Shown: positions 27,580-37,099, counted from the stretch's first letter. The stretch: DNA of 64,000 nucleotides from Flavobacterium sp. YO12 (GCF_004119495.1 NZ_NRQU01000021.1:1-64000); one strand, 5' to 3'. A program made the numbers and translations. The notes: generated by a model not told the origin, from the sequence alone.

Positions 27580-28557
27580 CTAAAATCCGCTTGGTTTCAA
27601 ATGTAAACCTGTGGTTTCTTCTAAACCGAACATTAAATTCATGTTTTGAATCGCTTGTCCTGAAGCACCTTTGGTTAAATTATCGATAATTGATGTTATG
27701 AGAACCCGGTTTCCTTTTTTCAATAAACTAATGATACATTTATTCGTTTGCACCACTTGTTTCATGTTGATATTTGTTGTGGTAATAGTTACGAAAGGCT
27801 CATTTTTGTAAAATTCCTCGTATTTCGCAACCAATTGTTCCAAACTATCATCACACAATGTATAAAGCGTTGCAAAAATTCCTCTTGGGAAATCTCCTCT
27901 GTTCGGAATAAAAAGCAATTCGCTGTCAAAATCATCTTGCAACTGCACCAAACTTTCTCCGATTTCTCCTAAATGCTGGTGTTCAAAAGCTTTATAATGC
28001 GACATATTATTATTTCTCCAACTGAAATGAGAAGTTTCTGAAAGACTTACGCCTGCTCCTGTACTTCCGGTTGTTGCATTAATATGAACATCATTATTCA
28101 ACAAATTATGTTCTGCTAAAGGCAATAATGCCAACTGAATAGCTGTTGCAAAACAACCAGGATTTGCGATATAATTTGCTTTTTTGATTTCGGCTTTATT
28201 GATTTCAGGTAATCCGTAAACAAAATCTTTTCCTTCGAAATGAGCATCTTTATTCAATCTGAAATCATTTCCTAAATCAATGATTTTGGTATGACTTGCA
28301 AACTGATTTTCTTTCAAAAATGAAATTGATTTTCCGTGACCTAAGCATAAAAAAACAACATTCACATTTGGATTGATTTCAGCTGTGAAATTCATTTCGA
28401 TATCACCCATCAAATCATGGTGCGCTACAGAAAGCGGTTTCCCAGCGTTTGTTGTACTGTAAACAAAATCGATGTTTACTTTGGGATGATACATTAAAAT
28501 TCTGATGAGTTCTCCGGCCGTGTAACCCGAACCACCAATAATTCCGACATTAATCAT
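27580..28557 (-). CDS. argC: N-acetyl(succinyl)-gamma-glutamyl-phosphate reductase
   Basis: NADPH-dependent reduction of N-acylglutamyl phosphate to the semialdehyde. The 325-residue protein has the dinucleotide-binding GIIGGSGYTAGEL (residues 5-17), the catalytic Cys135 in ANPGCFATAI and FIPNRGDFPRG later. Its start overlaps the end of argG by 8 bases, showing translational coupling. Confidence 0.96.
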   Translation of the reverse strand: MINVGIIGGSGYTAGELIRILMYHPKVNIDFVYSTTNAGKPLSVAHHDLMGDIEMNFTAEINPNVNVVFLCLGHGKSISFLKENQFASHTKIIDLGNDFRLNKDAHFEGKDFVYGLPEINKAEIKKANYIANPGCFATAIQLALLPLAEHNLLNNDVHINATTGSTGAGVSLSETSHFSWRNNNMSHYKAFEHQHLGEIGESLVQLQDDFDSELLFIPNRGDFPRGIFATLYTLCDDSLEQLVAKYEEFYKNEPFVTITTTNINMKQVVQTNKCIISLLKKGNRVLITSIIDNLTKGASGQAIQNMNLMFGLEETTGLHLKPSGF

Positions 28558-29743
28558 GATCTAATTGATTTACAGATGAAAATATATTTTGTGCATTTCC
28601 AAGGATTTTGATAAATCCTTTTGCATCGTCAGATGTCCATGCATTGTTCATTTCTCCGTATTGACCAAAACCTGTGTTCATCAAATCGTTTTTAGATTCG
28701 ATTCCGTCAAGAGAGAAATGATATGGTTTTAATGAAACTGTTACCGTTCCGTTTACTGTTTTTTGTGTATCTTGTAAGAAAGTTTCGATGTTTCTCATAA
28801 CTGGATCTAAGAACTGACCTTCGTGAAATAACATTCCGTACCAATTTCCTAGTTGTTCTTTCCAGTATTGTTGCCATTTTCCAAGAGTGTGTTTCTCTAA
28901 TAAATGGTGCGCTTTAATGATAATTAACGGAGCAGCAGCTTCAAAACCAACTCTTCCTTTAATTCCGATAATAGTATCTCCAACGTGAATATCTCTACCA
29001 ATTGCGTAAGCACTTGCCAGTTTTTCAAGAGCTACAATATTGTTTGATGGTTTATCTGTTTTTCCGTTTAAACCAACTAATTCTCCTTGTTCAAAATGAA
29101 GCGTTACTTTTTCTTCTCCTTCTTTTTGTAATTGCGAAGGATAAGCTTCACTTGGTAACGGTTGGCTTGAAGTTAAAGTTTCTTTTCCTCCAACGCTTGT
29201 TCCCCAAAGTCCTTTATTGATCGAATATTGTGCTTTTTCCCAAGAATAGTGAACTCCGTTTTGAGCCAAATAATCAACTTCTTCTTGTCTTGACAATTTT
29301 AAATCTCTAATTGGAGTAATAATTTCGATTTCCGGAGCAATAGTTTGGAAAATCAAATCAAAACGAATTTGATCATTTCCTGCACCAGTACTTCCGTGAG
29401 CGATTGCAGTTGCTCCTACTTTTTTAGCGTATTTTATAGCTTCAATAGCCTGAAAAACACGCTCTGCACTTACTGATAATGGATACGTATTGTTTTTTAA
29501 CACATTTCCAAAAATCAAGTATTTGATAGCTTTATCATAATATTTATCCAAAATAGTTAAGTTGGCGTGTTGAGCACTTCCTAACTCGTAAGCTCTTTTT
29601 TCAATAGCTGTTAATTCTTCAGCAGAAAATCCTCCTGTATCTACAAGAACAGTGTGAACTTCGTATCCTTTTTCATTTTTTAAATATTTCAAACAATACG
29701 AGGTATCTAATCCTCCGCTATAAGCTAATACTACTTTTTTCAT
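28550..29743 (-). CDS. argG: Argininosuccinate synthase
   Basis: ATP-dependent condensation of citrulline and aspartate. The 397-residue protein begins with the PP-loop AYSGGLDTSYCL (residues 8-19) and has AHGSTGAGNDQIRF with the citrulline/ATP contacts. It overlaps argC by 8 bases and follows the GNAT gene by 55 bases. Being near the head of the cluster, it would be among the first genes affected by the leader at 30602-30767. Confidence 0.97.
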   Translation of the reverse strand: MKKVVLAYSGGLDTSYCLKYLKNEKGYEVHTVLVDTGGFSAEELTAIEKRAYELGSAQHANLTILDKYYDKAIKYLIFGNVLKNNTYPLSVSAERVFQAIEAIKYAKKVGATAIAHGSTGAGNDQIRFDLIFQTIAPEIEIITPIRDLKLSRQEEVDYLAQNGVHYSWEKAQYSINKGLWGTSVGGKETLTSSQPLPSEAYPSQLQKEGEEKVTLHFEQGELVGLNGKTDKPSNNIVALEKLASAYAIGRDIHVGDTIIGIKGRVGFEAAAPLIIIKAHHLLEKHTLGKWQQYWKEQLGNWYGMLFHEGQFLDPVMRNIETFLQDTQKTVNGTVTVSLKPYHFSLDGIESKNDLMNTGFGQYGEMNNAWTSDDAKGFIKILGNAQNIFSSVNQLDHD

Positions 29744-29798
29744 TTTTTATAATTTAGGCTAATACTTTCGTATGTAGCAGTTTGAGATTTCTTTTTGA

Positions 29799-30445
29799 TT
29801 AAATTTTGAATAAAAAAATAAATGACAATATTTTGTTTAAAAACAAAGCCTGTTTGATTTTTTTAAGTCTGCTTAAAACAGCCTCGTTGAAAGGATGTTT
29901 CGGTGGTGTTTTTTGTTTTTCTTTCGGGTCGTATAACATTCCTGTACAAAGACACATTTTGTTCTGTTTACTTTGCAGAATTTCAAAATTGGTACAAGTT
30001 TTACAGCCTGCCCAAAAACTTGGATCAGTTGTCAATTCAGAGAAAGGAACTGGTTTATATCCTAAGTCTGAATTAATTTTCATAACCGCCAAACCAGTTG
30101 TAATTCCGAATATTTTAGCGTCCGGATATCTTTTTAAAGAATAGTCAAAAACTTTCGATTTGATTTTTTTGCCAAACCTAAACTTCTATAGTCAGGATGT
30201 ACAATTAATCCTGAATGTGCCACGAATTTTCCGTGTTCCCAGCTTTCGATGTAACAAAAACCTGCAAATTTCCCGTCTGCCAGAGCAATCATTGCATCAC
30301 CATTCGACATTTTTTTCTGAATGTACTCAGGAGTTCTTTTAGCAATCCCCGTACCTCTTAACAAGGCAGATGATTCTATCGTATCGCAAATTTCTTGTGC
30401 GAATTTGAAGTGTTCTTCCTGAGTAACAACAATAGAGATCTTCAT
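29799..30445 (-). pseudogene. GNAT acyltransferase heading the arginine cluster, single-base frameshift
   Basis: A GNAT-fold acyltransferase. The N-terminal 103 codons (from the ATG at 30445) contain HSGLIVHPDYRSLGLAKK, the acetyl-CoA-binding motif A region, then run out of frame at an A7 run (T7 at 30164-30170). Adding one A gives KKIKSKVFDYSLKRYP and joins GLAVMKINSDLGYKPVPF and the C-terminal part, a 215-residue protein. The C-terminus has CKTC and CLC cysteine pairs that could bind metal. As first gene of the cluster, which otherwise lacks argA or argJ, it is a good candidate for the N-acylglutamate synthase; this is inference from position and pathway gap. Confidence 0.85.
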
Positions 30446-30601
30446 TTCAATAATTGAAGTTAGAGTTAAAAATTAATGCATACTGTTTGGTTTGAAATTC
30501 AGAATTGAATCCAATAAAATTAAGCAAAATAGAAGTAACATTCTCAAAATCAAAATATTGGTTAAGAAAATTTACAAAATAATAAATACTTTTAGGATAT
30601 G

Positions 30602-30767
30602 TTTGTCCAATGGACAAATTATGTAATTTCAAAATGAAAAGGGAGTATGAATAAATATACGGCTAAAAACTCAGTGAATACTATATAGATAGTATCCGTA
30701 CTTCGGGAGAAGTACTAGGTGAGTTTGTCCGTGACAAAGAAGTTATATGTAAACTTATTTTATTCAT
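30602..30767 (-). promoter_or_regulatory. Structured leader of the arginine cluster
   Basis: The untranslated leader upstream of the GNAT gene folds in several ways. A three-way junction: P1 aaactca (30667-30673) with tgagttt (30720-30726), P3 30678-30684 with 30689-30695, P2 30698-30704 with 30709-30715, and outer acgg/ccgt (30659-30662, 30729-30732). Two further hairpins have near-identical stems, TTTGTC/GACAAA (30724-30738) and TTTGTCC/GGACAAA (30602-30618), so their arms could swap partners, and the first overlaps P1. Not a riboswitch class I recognise. Probably a cis-regulator of arginine synthesis, inferred. Confidence 0.5.
30681..30767 (-). CDS. Possible 28-residue leader peptide of the arginine cluster
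   Basis: An ATG at 30767 (5 bases after the -7 element, so at or next to the predicted transcript start) opens a 28-codon frame ending in TAG at 30681-30683: MNKISLHITSLS, then Arg13, and Arg24 near the end. Both arginine codons are CGG, which is uncommon in AT-rich genomes like this one. Codon 13 sits just before the P1/hairpin region and codon 24 between P2 and P3, positions where stalling would change folding. No ribosome-binding site is needed if it is leaderless. Highly speculative. Confidence 0.3.
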   Translation of the reverse strand: MNKISLHITSLSRTNSPSTSPEVRILSI

Positions 30768-30772
30768 CGACG

Positions 30773-30800
30773 CAAAAGTACATAAAATTTTAATTCACAA
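30773..30800 (-). promoter_or_regulatory. Promoter of the arginine cluster
   Basis: On the minus strand, TTG (30800-30798), a 17-base spacer and TACTTTTG (30780-30773) match the Bacteroidota primary-sigma consensus. Predicted start of transcription is near 30767, some 320 bases upstream of the GNAT start codon. Confidence 0.7.
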
Positions 30801-30858
30801 AACAAAATTTTAAAAATATAACATTTTTTTATCTCAATGTTAAACCATACGAAAGCAA

Positions 30859-30890
30859 AAACCCGATAGTTTTAATTAACTATCGGGTTT
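30859..30890 (-). terminator. Terminator for the M1 peptidase gene
   Basis: A 13-bp perfect stem (30859-30871 with 30878-30890) with a T run on the minus strand, 25 bases past the peptidase stop. It insulates the arginine promoter downstream. Confidence 0.9.
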
Positions 30891-30914
30891 TAAGCGTTTT
30901 AGTTCCTTTGTTTT

Positions 30915-33185
30915 TTAGTTCTTAGTAAACGGTATTATTTGTCCGTTAACTAAAAGTGTCATGTCAACCGCTGTTCTAGCTTCGTTAAATTTAAATTTTA
31001 CTCCCGCACCAGTAGACTGAAATGCATCTTTTTCATTTTCAACAGCCGTTAAAGGAAATTTAGGATAGTTGGTAATTTCAACATTTAGTGTGCTGTTTTT
31101 TTCGCTAAAAATAAGTTTTAATGGCGCTCTGCTTGTTGAAAAATTCCCTAAATAACTATCCAAAATCACATCTTTCTCAATTACACCTTTTCCTGCTGTC
31201 CAAACATTATTTGCATCGTTATTATCTGGAAAAAGATGTTCTGGATCAAGTGTAATACTTTCAATTTCTTCTGTAGAATTATGTTTAAACGTCCAAACAT
31301 TATTACGCTGCCAAACTTCTACTGGTAATTGTACTCTTGAAACTTTACCACTTTTTGTTTTTACATCCAATATAATAGGCATTGGCATTTTATCAAAGTT
31401 TTCAACCGTAATGACAACTCCTTTAGAAGGATCGTTTTTGATATATTTAATAGAATTAATTCCTTGATCAAATCTCCAATTGTTTACAAACCAGCTTCTC
31501 CAAAACCAGCTTAAATCTTCACCAGCAACATTTTCCATTGATCTAAAAAAGTCATCTGGCTGCGGATGTTTGTACGCCCAACGTTGTATATAGGTACGGA
31601 AAGCATTATCAAAACGTTCTTTTCCTAATACTTGCTCTCTTAAGATAATTAAAGCCGAACTTGGCTTAAAATAACACAACATACCAATATTTGCTTCTTT
31701 CATATTATCAGGAGAACTCATTACAGTTTCTAAATCTGTACGTGTAAATGATTCTGCCCTTTTATGAAAATCTGTTGGTTCTTCTTTGTACTCACCATTA
31801 TTAAATGCTGCTGTACTTAATGAATTTATAAAAGTATTAAATCCTTCATCCATCCAACCGAATAATCTTTCGTTTGATCCAACAATCATAGGAAACCAAA
31901 TATGTCCGAATTCATGATCCGTAACTCCCCATAAGTCTTGTCCTTTCGATTCCCATCCACAAAAAACAATACCCGGATATTCCATTCCGCCTTCATTTCC
32001 TGCAACGTTTGTTGCTGCTGGATAAGGATATTCAAACCATTGTTTTGAATAATGTTCAATCGATGCTTTTACATATTCTGTCGAACGTCCGTAAGCGTCT
32101 TTACCAGCACTTTCTACAGGATAAGCTGATAATGCTAAAGCTTTTTTACCACTTGGTAAATTAATTTTCGCGCCATCTAAAATAAAAGCAGGAGAAGATG
32201 CCCAAGAAAAATCACGAGCATTTTTAATTTGAAAATGCCATGTTTTTTCACCTACAGCATTTTTACTAGCAGTTGCAGCAACTTCTTCGGCAGATCGAAT
32301 GGTAACCGTTTTATCACTCAAAGATGCTTCTTTATAACGTTTAAACTGATCTGCTGATAAAACTTCGGCTCCATTCAATAATTCTCCTGAACCTACAACA
32401 TAATGATTCGCTGGTACAGTAAGTTTTACATCAAAATTTCCGTATTCTAAATAAAACTCAGAAGCTCCTAGATAAGGCGCAGTATTCCAACCTTTTACAT
32501 CATCATAAACACACATACGAGGATACCATTGTGCGATGGTAAAAATTTTACCGTTTTTAGTTTCTAAAACTCCCATTCTATCTGATCCTTCAAAAGGAGA
32601 AATGAATGAAAATTCAATCTTAATTTTTACTGTTCCGCCTTTTGATGCTAATGCTTCTGGAAGAAATACTTGCATTCTGGTATCAGTAACTACATATTTT
32701 GCATCAACAGTCGTTGGTTTCTTTCCTCCGGTAATTACTTTTACTGACTTAATTTTATTTCCTCCCTCAAAAACCTGACCTTGAGCACCATTACGACTTC
32801 CGGTTAAAGGCACAACAGCATTTCCTCTAGAATCTTCTTTAAATAAGTTTTGATCTAAATTTAACCAAAGAAATGATAATTTATCAGGGCTGTTGTTGGT
32901 ATACGTAATTTCATCTGTACCAATAATTTCGTTTGTAGTACCGTTTAACTTAGCAGTAATTTGATAGTCAGCTCTATTTTGCCAGTATTCAACTCCGGGC
33001 TGACCGCTTGCTGAACGGGTTGGTGTGCCATTTTTAGTATAAAAATTAGGCCCAAATGCATCATGATAATTGTAATTATTAACAGGATTTGCTGCTGTTG
33101 TTGCTGGTGTTTGTTGTGCCCAAACAGAAGAAATCCCAACAAATAAAGCCATGGTTAGTAAGGCTTTTGAAGATTGTATTTTCAT
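30915..33185 (-). CDS. M1 family metallopeptidase, exported
   Basis: A 756-residue zinc aminopeptidase-like protein (start ATG 33185, [10 protein letters not shown]; the longer frame from 33209 is rejected). Residues 1-24 form a signal peptide ending in VWAQ. The M1 catalytic domain has the GGMEYPG substrate loop, HEFGH at 424-428 and the third zinc ligand Glu447 in DEGFNTF, with exactly 18 residues between, as in the family. It probably trims peptides in the periplasm or on the surface. Monocistronic, with a strong terminator. Confidence 0.93.
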   Translation of the reverse strand: MKIQSSKALLTMALFVGISSVWAQQTPATTAANPVNNYNYHDAFGPNFYTKNGTPTRSASGQPGVEYWQNRADYQITAKLNGTTNEIIGTDEITYTNNSPDKLSFLWLNLDQNLFKEDSRGNAVVPLTGSRNGAQGQVFEGGNKIKSVKVITGGKKPTTVDAKYVVTDTRMQVFLPEALASKGGTVKIKIEFSFISPFEGSDRMGVLETKNGKIFTIAQWYPRMCVYDDVKGWNTAPYLGASEFYLEYGNFDVKLTVPANHYVVGSGELLNGAEVLSADQFKRYKEASLSDKTVTIRSAEEVAATASKNAVGEKTWHFQIKNARDFSWASSPAFILDGAKINLPSGKKALALSAYPVESAGKDAYGRSTEYVKASIEHYSKQWFEYPYPAATNVAGNEGGMEYPGIVFCGWESKGQDLWGVTDHEFGHIWFPMIVGSNERLFGWMDEGFNTFINSLSTAAFNNGEYKEEPTDFHKRAESFTRTDLETVMSSPDNMKEANIGMLCYFKPSSALIILREQVLGKERFDNAFRTYIQRWAYKHPQPDDFFRSMENVAGEDLSWFWRSWFVNNWRFDQGINSIKYIKNDPSKGVVITVENFDKMPMPIILDVKTKSGKVSRVQLPVEVWQRNNVWTFKHNSTEEIESITLDPEHLFPDNNDANNVWTAGKGVIEKDVILDSYLGNFSTSRAPLKLIFSEKNSTLNVEITNYPKFPLTAVENEKDAFQSTGAGVKFKFNEARTAVDMTLLVNGQIIPFTKN

Positions 33186-33372
33186 ATTTTTTTGCTGTTT
33201 ATGCAACAAATTAATGAAAAAAAAAGCTATTTACAGAGAAATATGCACGTCTAAATTTAATTTTAGCAAAATTTTATCAGAAAAAATATTTTACGGTTTT
33301 TTCTTAAAAAAACGAATTTTATAAAATACATTTACATCAAGACTAAGTTTAATTTTATTCAACATTATCCCC

Positions 33373-34224
33373 TTGAACACAATCATCTCAAACTCAATAC
33401 TTAAAGCTTCTATTAATCATGCTGGAGCAGAATTATTTTCTTTAAAAAATAATCAAGAAAAAGAATTTATATGGGAAGGAAATCCTAATTTTTGGGGCAA
33501 ACACTCTCCTATTCTTTTCCCAATCGTAGGAACATTAAAAAACAATACTTATACTATTGATCAAAAAGAGTATCAATTGTCTAGACATGGTTTTGCAAGG
33601 GACATGGAATTCGAATTGATTGAAAAAACAGAGAACAGTGCTGTGTTTTCTTTAGAATCAAACGCTGAAACTTTAAAAAAGTATCCTTTTGAATTTGAAC
33701 TACAGCTAATTTATTCGCTTGAAAAAACATCCTTAAATATTGAATATATTGTAATTAATAAAAGCGATAGAAAAATGCCTTTCTCGATTGGTGCGCATCC
33801 AGCAATTGCTTTACCTGAAAATTTTGAAAACTATTCTTTTAAATTCGAAAAAGAAGAAGTCTTGAAGTTTAATCTTTTAGAAAATGATTTAATTTCTAAC
33901 AAAACAGAGGTTTTAAAAACTTCTGAAAATTTAGTTCGATTAAATTATAAGCTTTTTGAAAATGACGCTTTGGTTTTCAAAACGTTAGAGTCAAATTCAT
34001 TGACTATTTTAGAAAATGAGAAACCATATATCGAGGTTGATTTTGAAGATTTTCCTAGTTTAGGGATCTGGACAAAGGATCAAGCGCCGTTTGTTTGTAT
34101 AGAACCTTGGTTTGGTTATTCAGACACAGCCAATAATTCTGGAGATTTATATCAAAAAGAAGGCATCGTACTTTTAGATGCAGATCAAATATTTCACTCA
34201 AAATTCAGTATAAAAATTTTATAA
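33373..34224 (+). CDS. Aldose 1-epimerase family protein
   Basis: A 283-residue mutarotase-like protein (LacX subfamily). Visible family motifs are the N-terminal INHAGAELFSLKN, EFIWEGNPNFWGKHSPILFPIVG, YQLSRHGFARD with the first catalytic His, FSIGAHPAI with the second, and CIEPWFG near the end. It probably interconverts sugar anomers; the exact sugar is unknown. The start is TTG at 33373: no ATG fits, and the product MNTIISNSIL matches the family N-terminus. The GNAT gene follows after 3 bases. Confidence 0.88.
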   Translation: MNTIISNSILKASINHAGAELFSLKNNQEKEFIWEGNPNFWGKHSPILFPIVGTLKNNTYTIDQKEYQLSRHGFARDMEFELIEKTENSAVFSLESNAETLKKYPFEFELQLIYSLEKTSLNIEYIVINKSDRKMPFSIGAHPAIALPENFENYSFKFEKEEVLKFNLLENDLISNKTEVLKTSENLVRLNYKLFENDALVFKTLESNSLTILENEKPYIEVDFEDFPSLGIWTKDQAPFVCIEPWFGYSDTANNSGDLYQKEGIVLLDADQIFHSKFSIKIL

Positions 34225-34227
34225 AAA

Positions 34228-34776
34228 ATGTTAGAATTTAATTTTCACCCTTTTCCCATAATTAAAACTGACCGTTTAGTTTTAAGGAGACTTACAAATG
34301 ATGATGTTAATGAGGTTTTCGAAATACGTTCGAATCCTGAAACCATGAAGTATATCCCGAGACCTCTTGCAAAAAGTAACGAAGATGCACTAGAGCTCAT
34401 TGCACAGATTGAAGATAAAATTACAACCAACACAGGAATTAACTGGGCAATTACTTTAAATGATAACCCAAAACTACTTGGTATTATAGGCTTTTACCGT
34501 ACTCAATTTGAAAATTATCGTTCAGAAATTGGCTATATACTACATCCTGATTTTCACGGAAAAGGAATTGTTTCCGAAGCTGTAAACAGACTAGTTCAAT
34601 TTGGGTTTGAAGATCTTAAACTCCATTCTATCGAAGCAGTAATCGATCCTGAAAACTCAGCTTCTGAACGAGTATTACAAAAATGCGGTTTTGTTAAAGA
34701 AGCACATTTAAAAGAAGCCGATTTTTATGAGGGTGTTTTTTTAGACAGAGTAATATATTCAATATTAAACAAATAG
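34228..34776 (+). CDS. GNAT N-acetyltransferase (RimJ/RimL-like)
   Basis: A 182-residue GNAT protein. It opens with FPIIKTDRLVLRRLTNDDVNEVF, typical of the RimJ/RimL group; IGYILHPDFHGKGIVSEAVNRL is the acetyl-CoA-binding motif A; and DPENSASERVLQKCGFVKE is motif B. Probable substrate is a protein N-terminus or small amine, not determinable here. Spacing of 3 bases to the epimerase gene shows an operon. Confidence 0.88.
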   Translation: MLEFNFHPFPIIKTDRLVLRRLTNDDVNEVFEIRSNPETMKYIPRPLAKSNEDALELIAQIEDKITTNTGINWAITLNDNPKLLGIIGFYRTQFENYRSEIGYILHPDFHGKGIVSEAVNRLVQFGFEDLKLHSIEAVIDPENSASERVLQKCGFVKEAHLKEADFYEGVFLDRVIYSILNK

Positions 34777-34901
34777 CTTTTAAGTATTTTATCGTAAAAA
34801 TTAATTCTTGTTAAAAGCACCATATTCCGCAATAGTCAATGATCTATTACGTTATATTTGTGCCGAAAATAAATTAAGCCCTTTTGATCTTAAAAAATAC
34901 C

Positions 34902-35456
34902 ATGAAAAAAATACTTTATTTAGCCGTTCTTCTTTTATCAATTCAATCACAAAGTCAAACTTTTATAAAGTTCAATGCTGCAACAGCGCTATTAGCTGTT
35001 CCAAACATTGGTGTAGAAACTAGCCTTGGCGAAAAGACCACTTTCAGCTTTGATGTTATGGCTTCTTTTTGGGAATCATTTAATGGTCACAGCCCAATGA
35101 AATTTTACACTTTTACACCAGAGGTTCGCTACCATTTTAAAGAAAAATACAATGGTTTTTATGTGGGCGGACATGCAGGCGCTGATATGTACGACCTTCA
35201 AAAATGGAATTATTGGGATACTAATAAATATGAGCACGGATTTGGTTACCGTTTTGGGGTTACAGTAGGATATAATCTAAAATTAAGCGATAAGTTTTTA
35301 CTTGATATTTTTGCAGGAGGCGGATGGCACCAAGGTTTTTATCATGGATATTATAATGATGGAACTCCAGGGAGATATGAAAAATCACAAAACTGGAATA
35401 AAAGCGGTGAATGGCTTCCTTATCGAGGAGGTGTAATGATTTCTTATAAATTATAA
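34902..35456 (+). CDS. DUF3575-like outer membrane protein
   Basis: A 184-residue exported protein, start ATG at 34902 (MKKILYLAVL). The signal peptide ends near SQSQ. The mature chain is all beta-type: LAVPNIGVETSLGEKTTFSFDV, RYHFKEKYNGFYVGGHAG, GYRFGVTVGYNLKLSDKFLLD and the terminal MISYKL, matching DUF3575-type small barrels. Aromatic and Gly-rich. TATATTTG at 34853-34860 is a plausible -7 site. Its stop abuts the stop of the convergent VF530-family gene with no gap. Confidence 0.75.
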   Translation: MKKILYLAVLLLSIQSQSQTFIKFNAATALLAVPNIGVETSLGEKTTFSFDVMASFWESFNGHSPMKFYTFTPEVRYHFKEKYNGFYVGGHAGADMYDLQKWNYWDTNKYEHGFGYRFGVTVGYNLKLSDKFLLDIFAGGGWHQGFYHGYYNDGTPGRYEKSQNWNKSGEWLPYRGGVMISYKL

Positions 35457-35684
35457 TTAATTTGAAAGTTTAGGAAGTGTTTTAATATACAGATCCTCTA
35501 CTTTTTTTCGAGCCCAATCTGTTTTTCTTAAAAAAGTAAGGCTTGATTTTATACTCGGATTAGAACTGAAACATTTTATTGGAATCAATTCTGCTAAAGT
35601 ATCAAATCCGTAAAAATCTACTAGAATTTCTAGAATATTTTGAAGTGTAATACCGTGCAGCGGATCTTTAGATTTATTTTGCAT
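35457..35684 (-). CDS. VF530 family protein (DUF2132)
   Basis: A 75-residue protein of the VF530 family. The hallmark opening KDPLHGITLQNILE (residues 6-19) and the C-terminal SNPSIKSSLTFLRKTDWARKKVE are clear. The family is a small helical, predicted DNA-binding fold with no established role. Stop codons of this gene and the convergent DUF3575-like gene lie side by side. Confidence 0.9.
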   Translation of the reverse strand: MQNKSKDPLHGITLQNILEILVDFYGFDTLAELIPIKCFSSNPSIKSSLTFLRKTDWARKKVEDLYIKTLPKLSN

Positions 35685-35710
35685 TTCTATATATTTTAAA
35701 ACAACAATAA

Positions 35711-35740
35711 AAAGACCGTACTTAAAAAAGCACGGTCTTT
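35711..35740 (-). terminator. Terminator between the barrel protein and VF530 genes
   Basis: A 9-bp stem (35711-35719 with 35732-35740) with a short T run on both strands, 46 bases past the end of the barrel protein gene at 35787. Confidence 0.75.
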
Positions 35741-35786
35741 CTTTTTTTACAAAATTAATGAATTGATTTAAAACAATTCAATATAA

Positions 35787-36425
35787 TTAAAATACAAATT
35801 TAAATCCAACAGAAAGCGGAGTTGTTAAGTTTGGTGCGCTTCCAGCTAATGCAGAATTGTAATAAGAATCAACATTTGCAACGTGAGCTAATCCAAAATT
35901 TGTTACAGTTGTTTTCTCTCCATTCTCTGGTTTTAGAGTTGTAGATGTAAAGTTTGCTAAATCATAAGAAAATTCGACTGAGAAGTTTTTAGTTACAAAA
36001 TAATCGAAACCTCCTGATACAGATAATCCAACTTGATTTACTTTTAGGTTACTTTCTTTTTCTTTTCCTGTAATAACCGGTAAAGCTAATTGCCCAAAGA
36101 AATATAAAGATCCTGCTACATTCCAGTATTTTCTTGCCAATGGCTGAATTACAAATAAATTAGTGTTTGCAGCTGTTTTAGCATCTGTTTCTGATTTAAT
36201 ATTGATATAACCCAATCCTGCTCCAACAGCGATAGATGGTGTAATAAATGTTCCTACAATAGGCAGTACAGTAAGATTTGTGCCTTTTGTATCTCCACTT
36301 TTTGTCTGCTGATAACCAAATTGTGAGGTTGCAAACCAAGCTCCTTTTAACCCTTGACTAGCATCTTGTGCTTTTACTGATAATCCAAATAATACAATGG
36401 TTGCGATAGTTAAAATTTTCTTCAT
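35787..36425 (-). CDS. Outer membrane beta-barrel protein
   Basis: A 212-residue exported protein, start ATG at 36425 (MKKILTIATI). The signal peptide ends near VKAQ. Repeated amphipathic strands (GAWFATSQFGYQQ, SIAVGAGLGYINIKS, GLSVSGGFDYFVTKNFSVEFSYD) and the C-terminal GFKFVF, ending in Phe, point to a porin-like OMP of the OmpA/PorT-type barrel class. Function unknown. It is divergent from smpB. Confidence 0.8.
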   Translation of the reverse strand: MKKILTIATIVLFGLSVKAQDASQGLKGAWFATSQFGYQQTKSGDTKGTNLTVLPIVGTFITPSIAVGAGLGYINIKSETDAKTAANTNLFVIQPLARKYWNVAGSLYFFGQLALPVITGKEKESNLKVNQVGLSVSGGFDYFVTKNFSVEFSYDLANFTSTTLKPENGEKTTVTNFGLAHVANVDSYYNSALAGSAPNLTTPLSVGFKFVF

Positions 36426-36526
36426 TTTTAATGGTGTTTTTAAATTATGAAGCAAACTTATGAGTAAGTTTTTTCCTTAAAACTGATTTAAATCATTGTT
36501 TAAAAGAAATCTTTATTTATTTTAGA

Positions 36527-36560
36527 TTGCAGTAAAGTTTTTCAATTTTGTTTACATTTG
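36527..36560 (+). promoter_or_regulatory. Promoter of smpB (leaderless arrangement)
   Basis: TTG at 36527-36529 and TACATTTG at 36553-36560 (spacer 23). The -7 element ends 5 bases before the smpB ATG, so transcripts would start at or near the start codon. Confidence 0.6.
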
Positions 36561-36565
36561 CACCT

Positions 36566-37021
36566 ATGTTAAAATCAGTCAATATACTTAATAAAAGAGC
36601 TAGGTTTGATTATGAAATAATCGATACTTATGTGGCGGGAATTGTCTTGACAGGAACCGAAATTAAATCTATCCGATTAGGAAAAGCGAATATTACAGAA
36701 AGCTTTTGCGAGTTTAATAACCTTGAACTTTTTGCCATCAATACTTACATTGAAGAATATTCTTTTGGAAATCAGTTTAACCACAAATCACGAAGCGAAC
36801 GAAAACTTCTTTTGAACAAAAAAGAACTAAAAACGCTGCATAAAAGTGTTCAAGCAAAGGGTCTTACTATTGTACCTTTAAAATTATTTACCAATGAAAA
36901 AGGTCTTGCTAAGCTGCAAATAGGTCTTTGTAAAGGAAAAAAGAATTACGACAAACGTGAATCGTTAAAGGAACAAGACACAAAACGCGACTTAGACCGT
37001 ATCAAAAAAGCGTACAACTAA
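36566..37021 (+). CDS. smpB: SsrA-binding protein SmpB
   Basis: Partner of tmRNA in trans-translation rescue of stalled ribosomes. From the ATG at 36566 (MLKSVNILN) the product has 151 residues. Motifs: [41 protein letters not shown] and the basic C-terminal tail [12 protein letters not shown] needed in the decoding centre. The longer frame from 36548 begins with TTG and overlaps the promoter, so it is rejected. The ssrA gene itself is not in the window. Confidence 0.96.
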   Translation: MLKSVNILNKRARFDYEIIDTYVAGIVLTGTEIKSIRLGKANITESFCEFNNLELFAINTYIEEYSFGNQFNHKSRSERKLLLNKKELKTLHKSVQAKGLTIVPLKLFTNEKGLAKLQIGLCKGKKNYDKRESLKEQDTKRDLDRIKKAYN

Positions 37022-37099
37022 ACGTTATTTTTATTTTTAATCTGCTTTATTATTAATTTTTTATAGTTATTTTTACTACAAACAATATAACTATACCAT

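Noticed and set aside
30447..30632. 61-codon minus-strand frame just upstream of the GNAT gene
   Set aside because: TTG start, low-complexity Asn/Phe/Ile-rich product, no family resemblance; it lies in the structured leader.
30659..30732. Hammerhead ribozyme or purine riboswitch in the arg leader
   Set aside because: The three-way junction shape is similar, but the required core bases (CUGANGA/GAAA, or the purine-riboswitch junction sequence) are absent on both strands.
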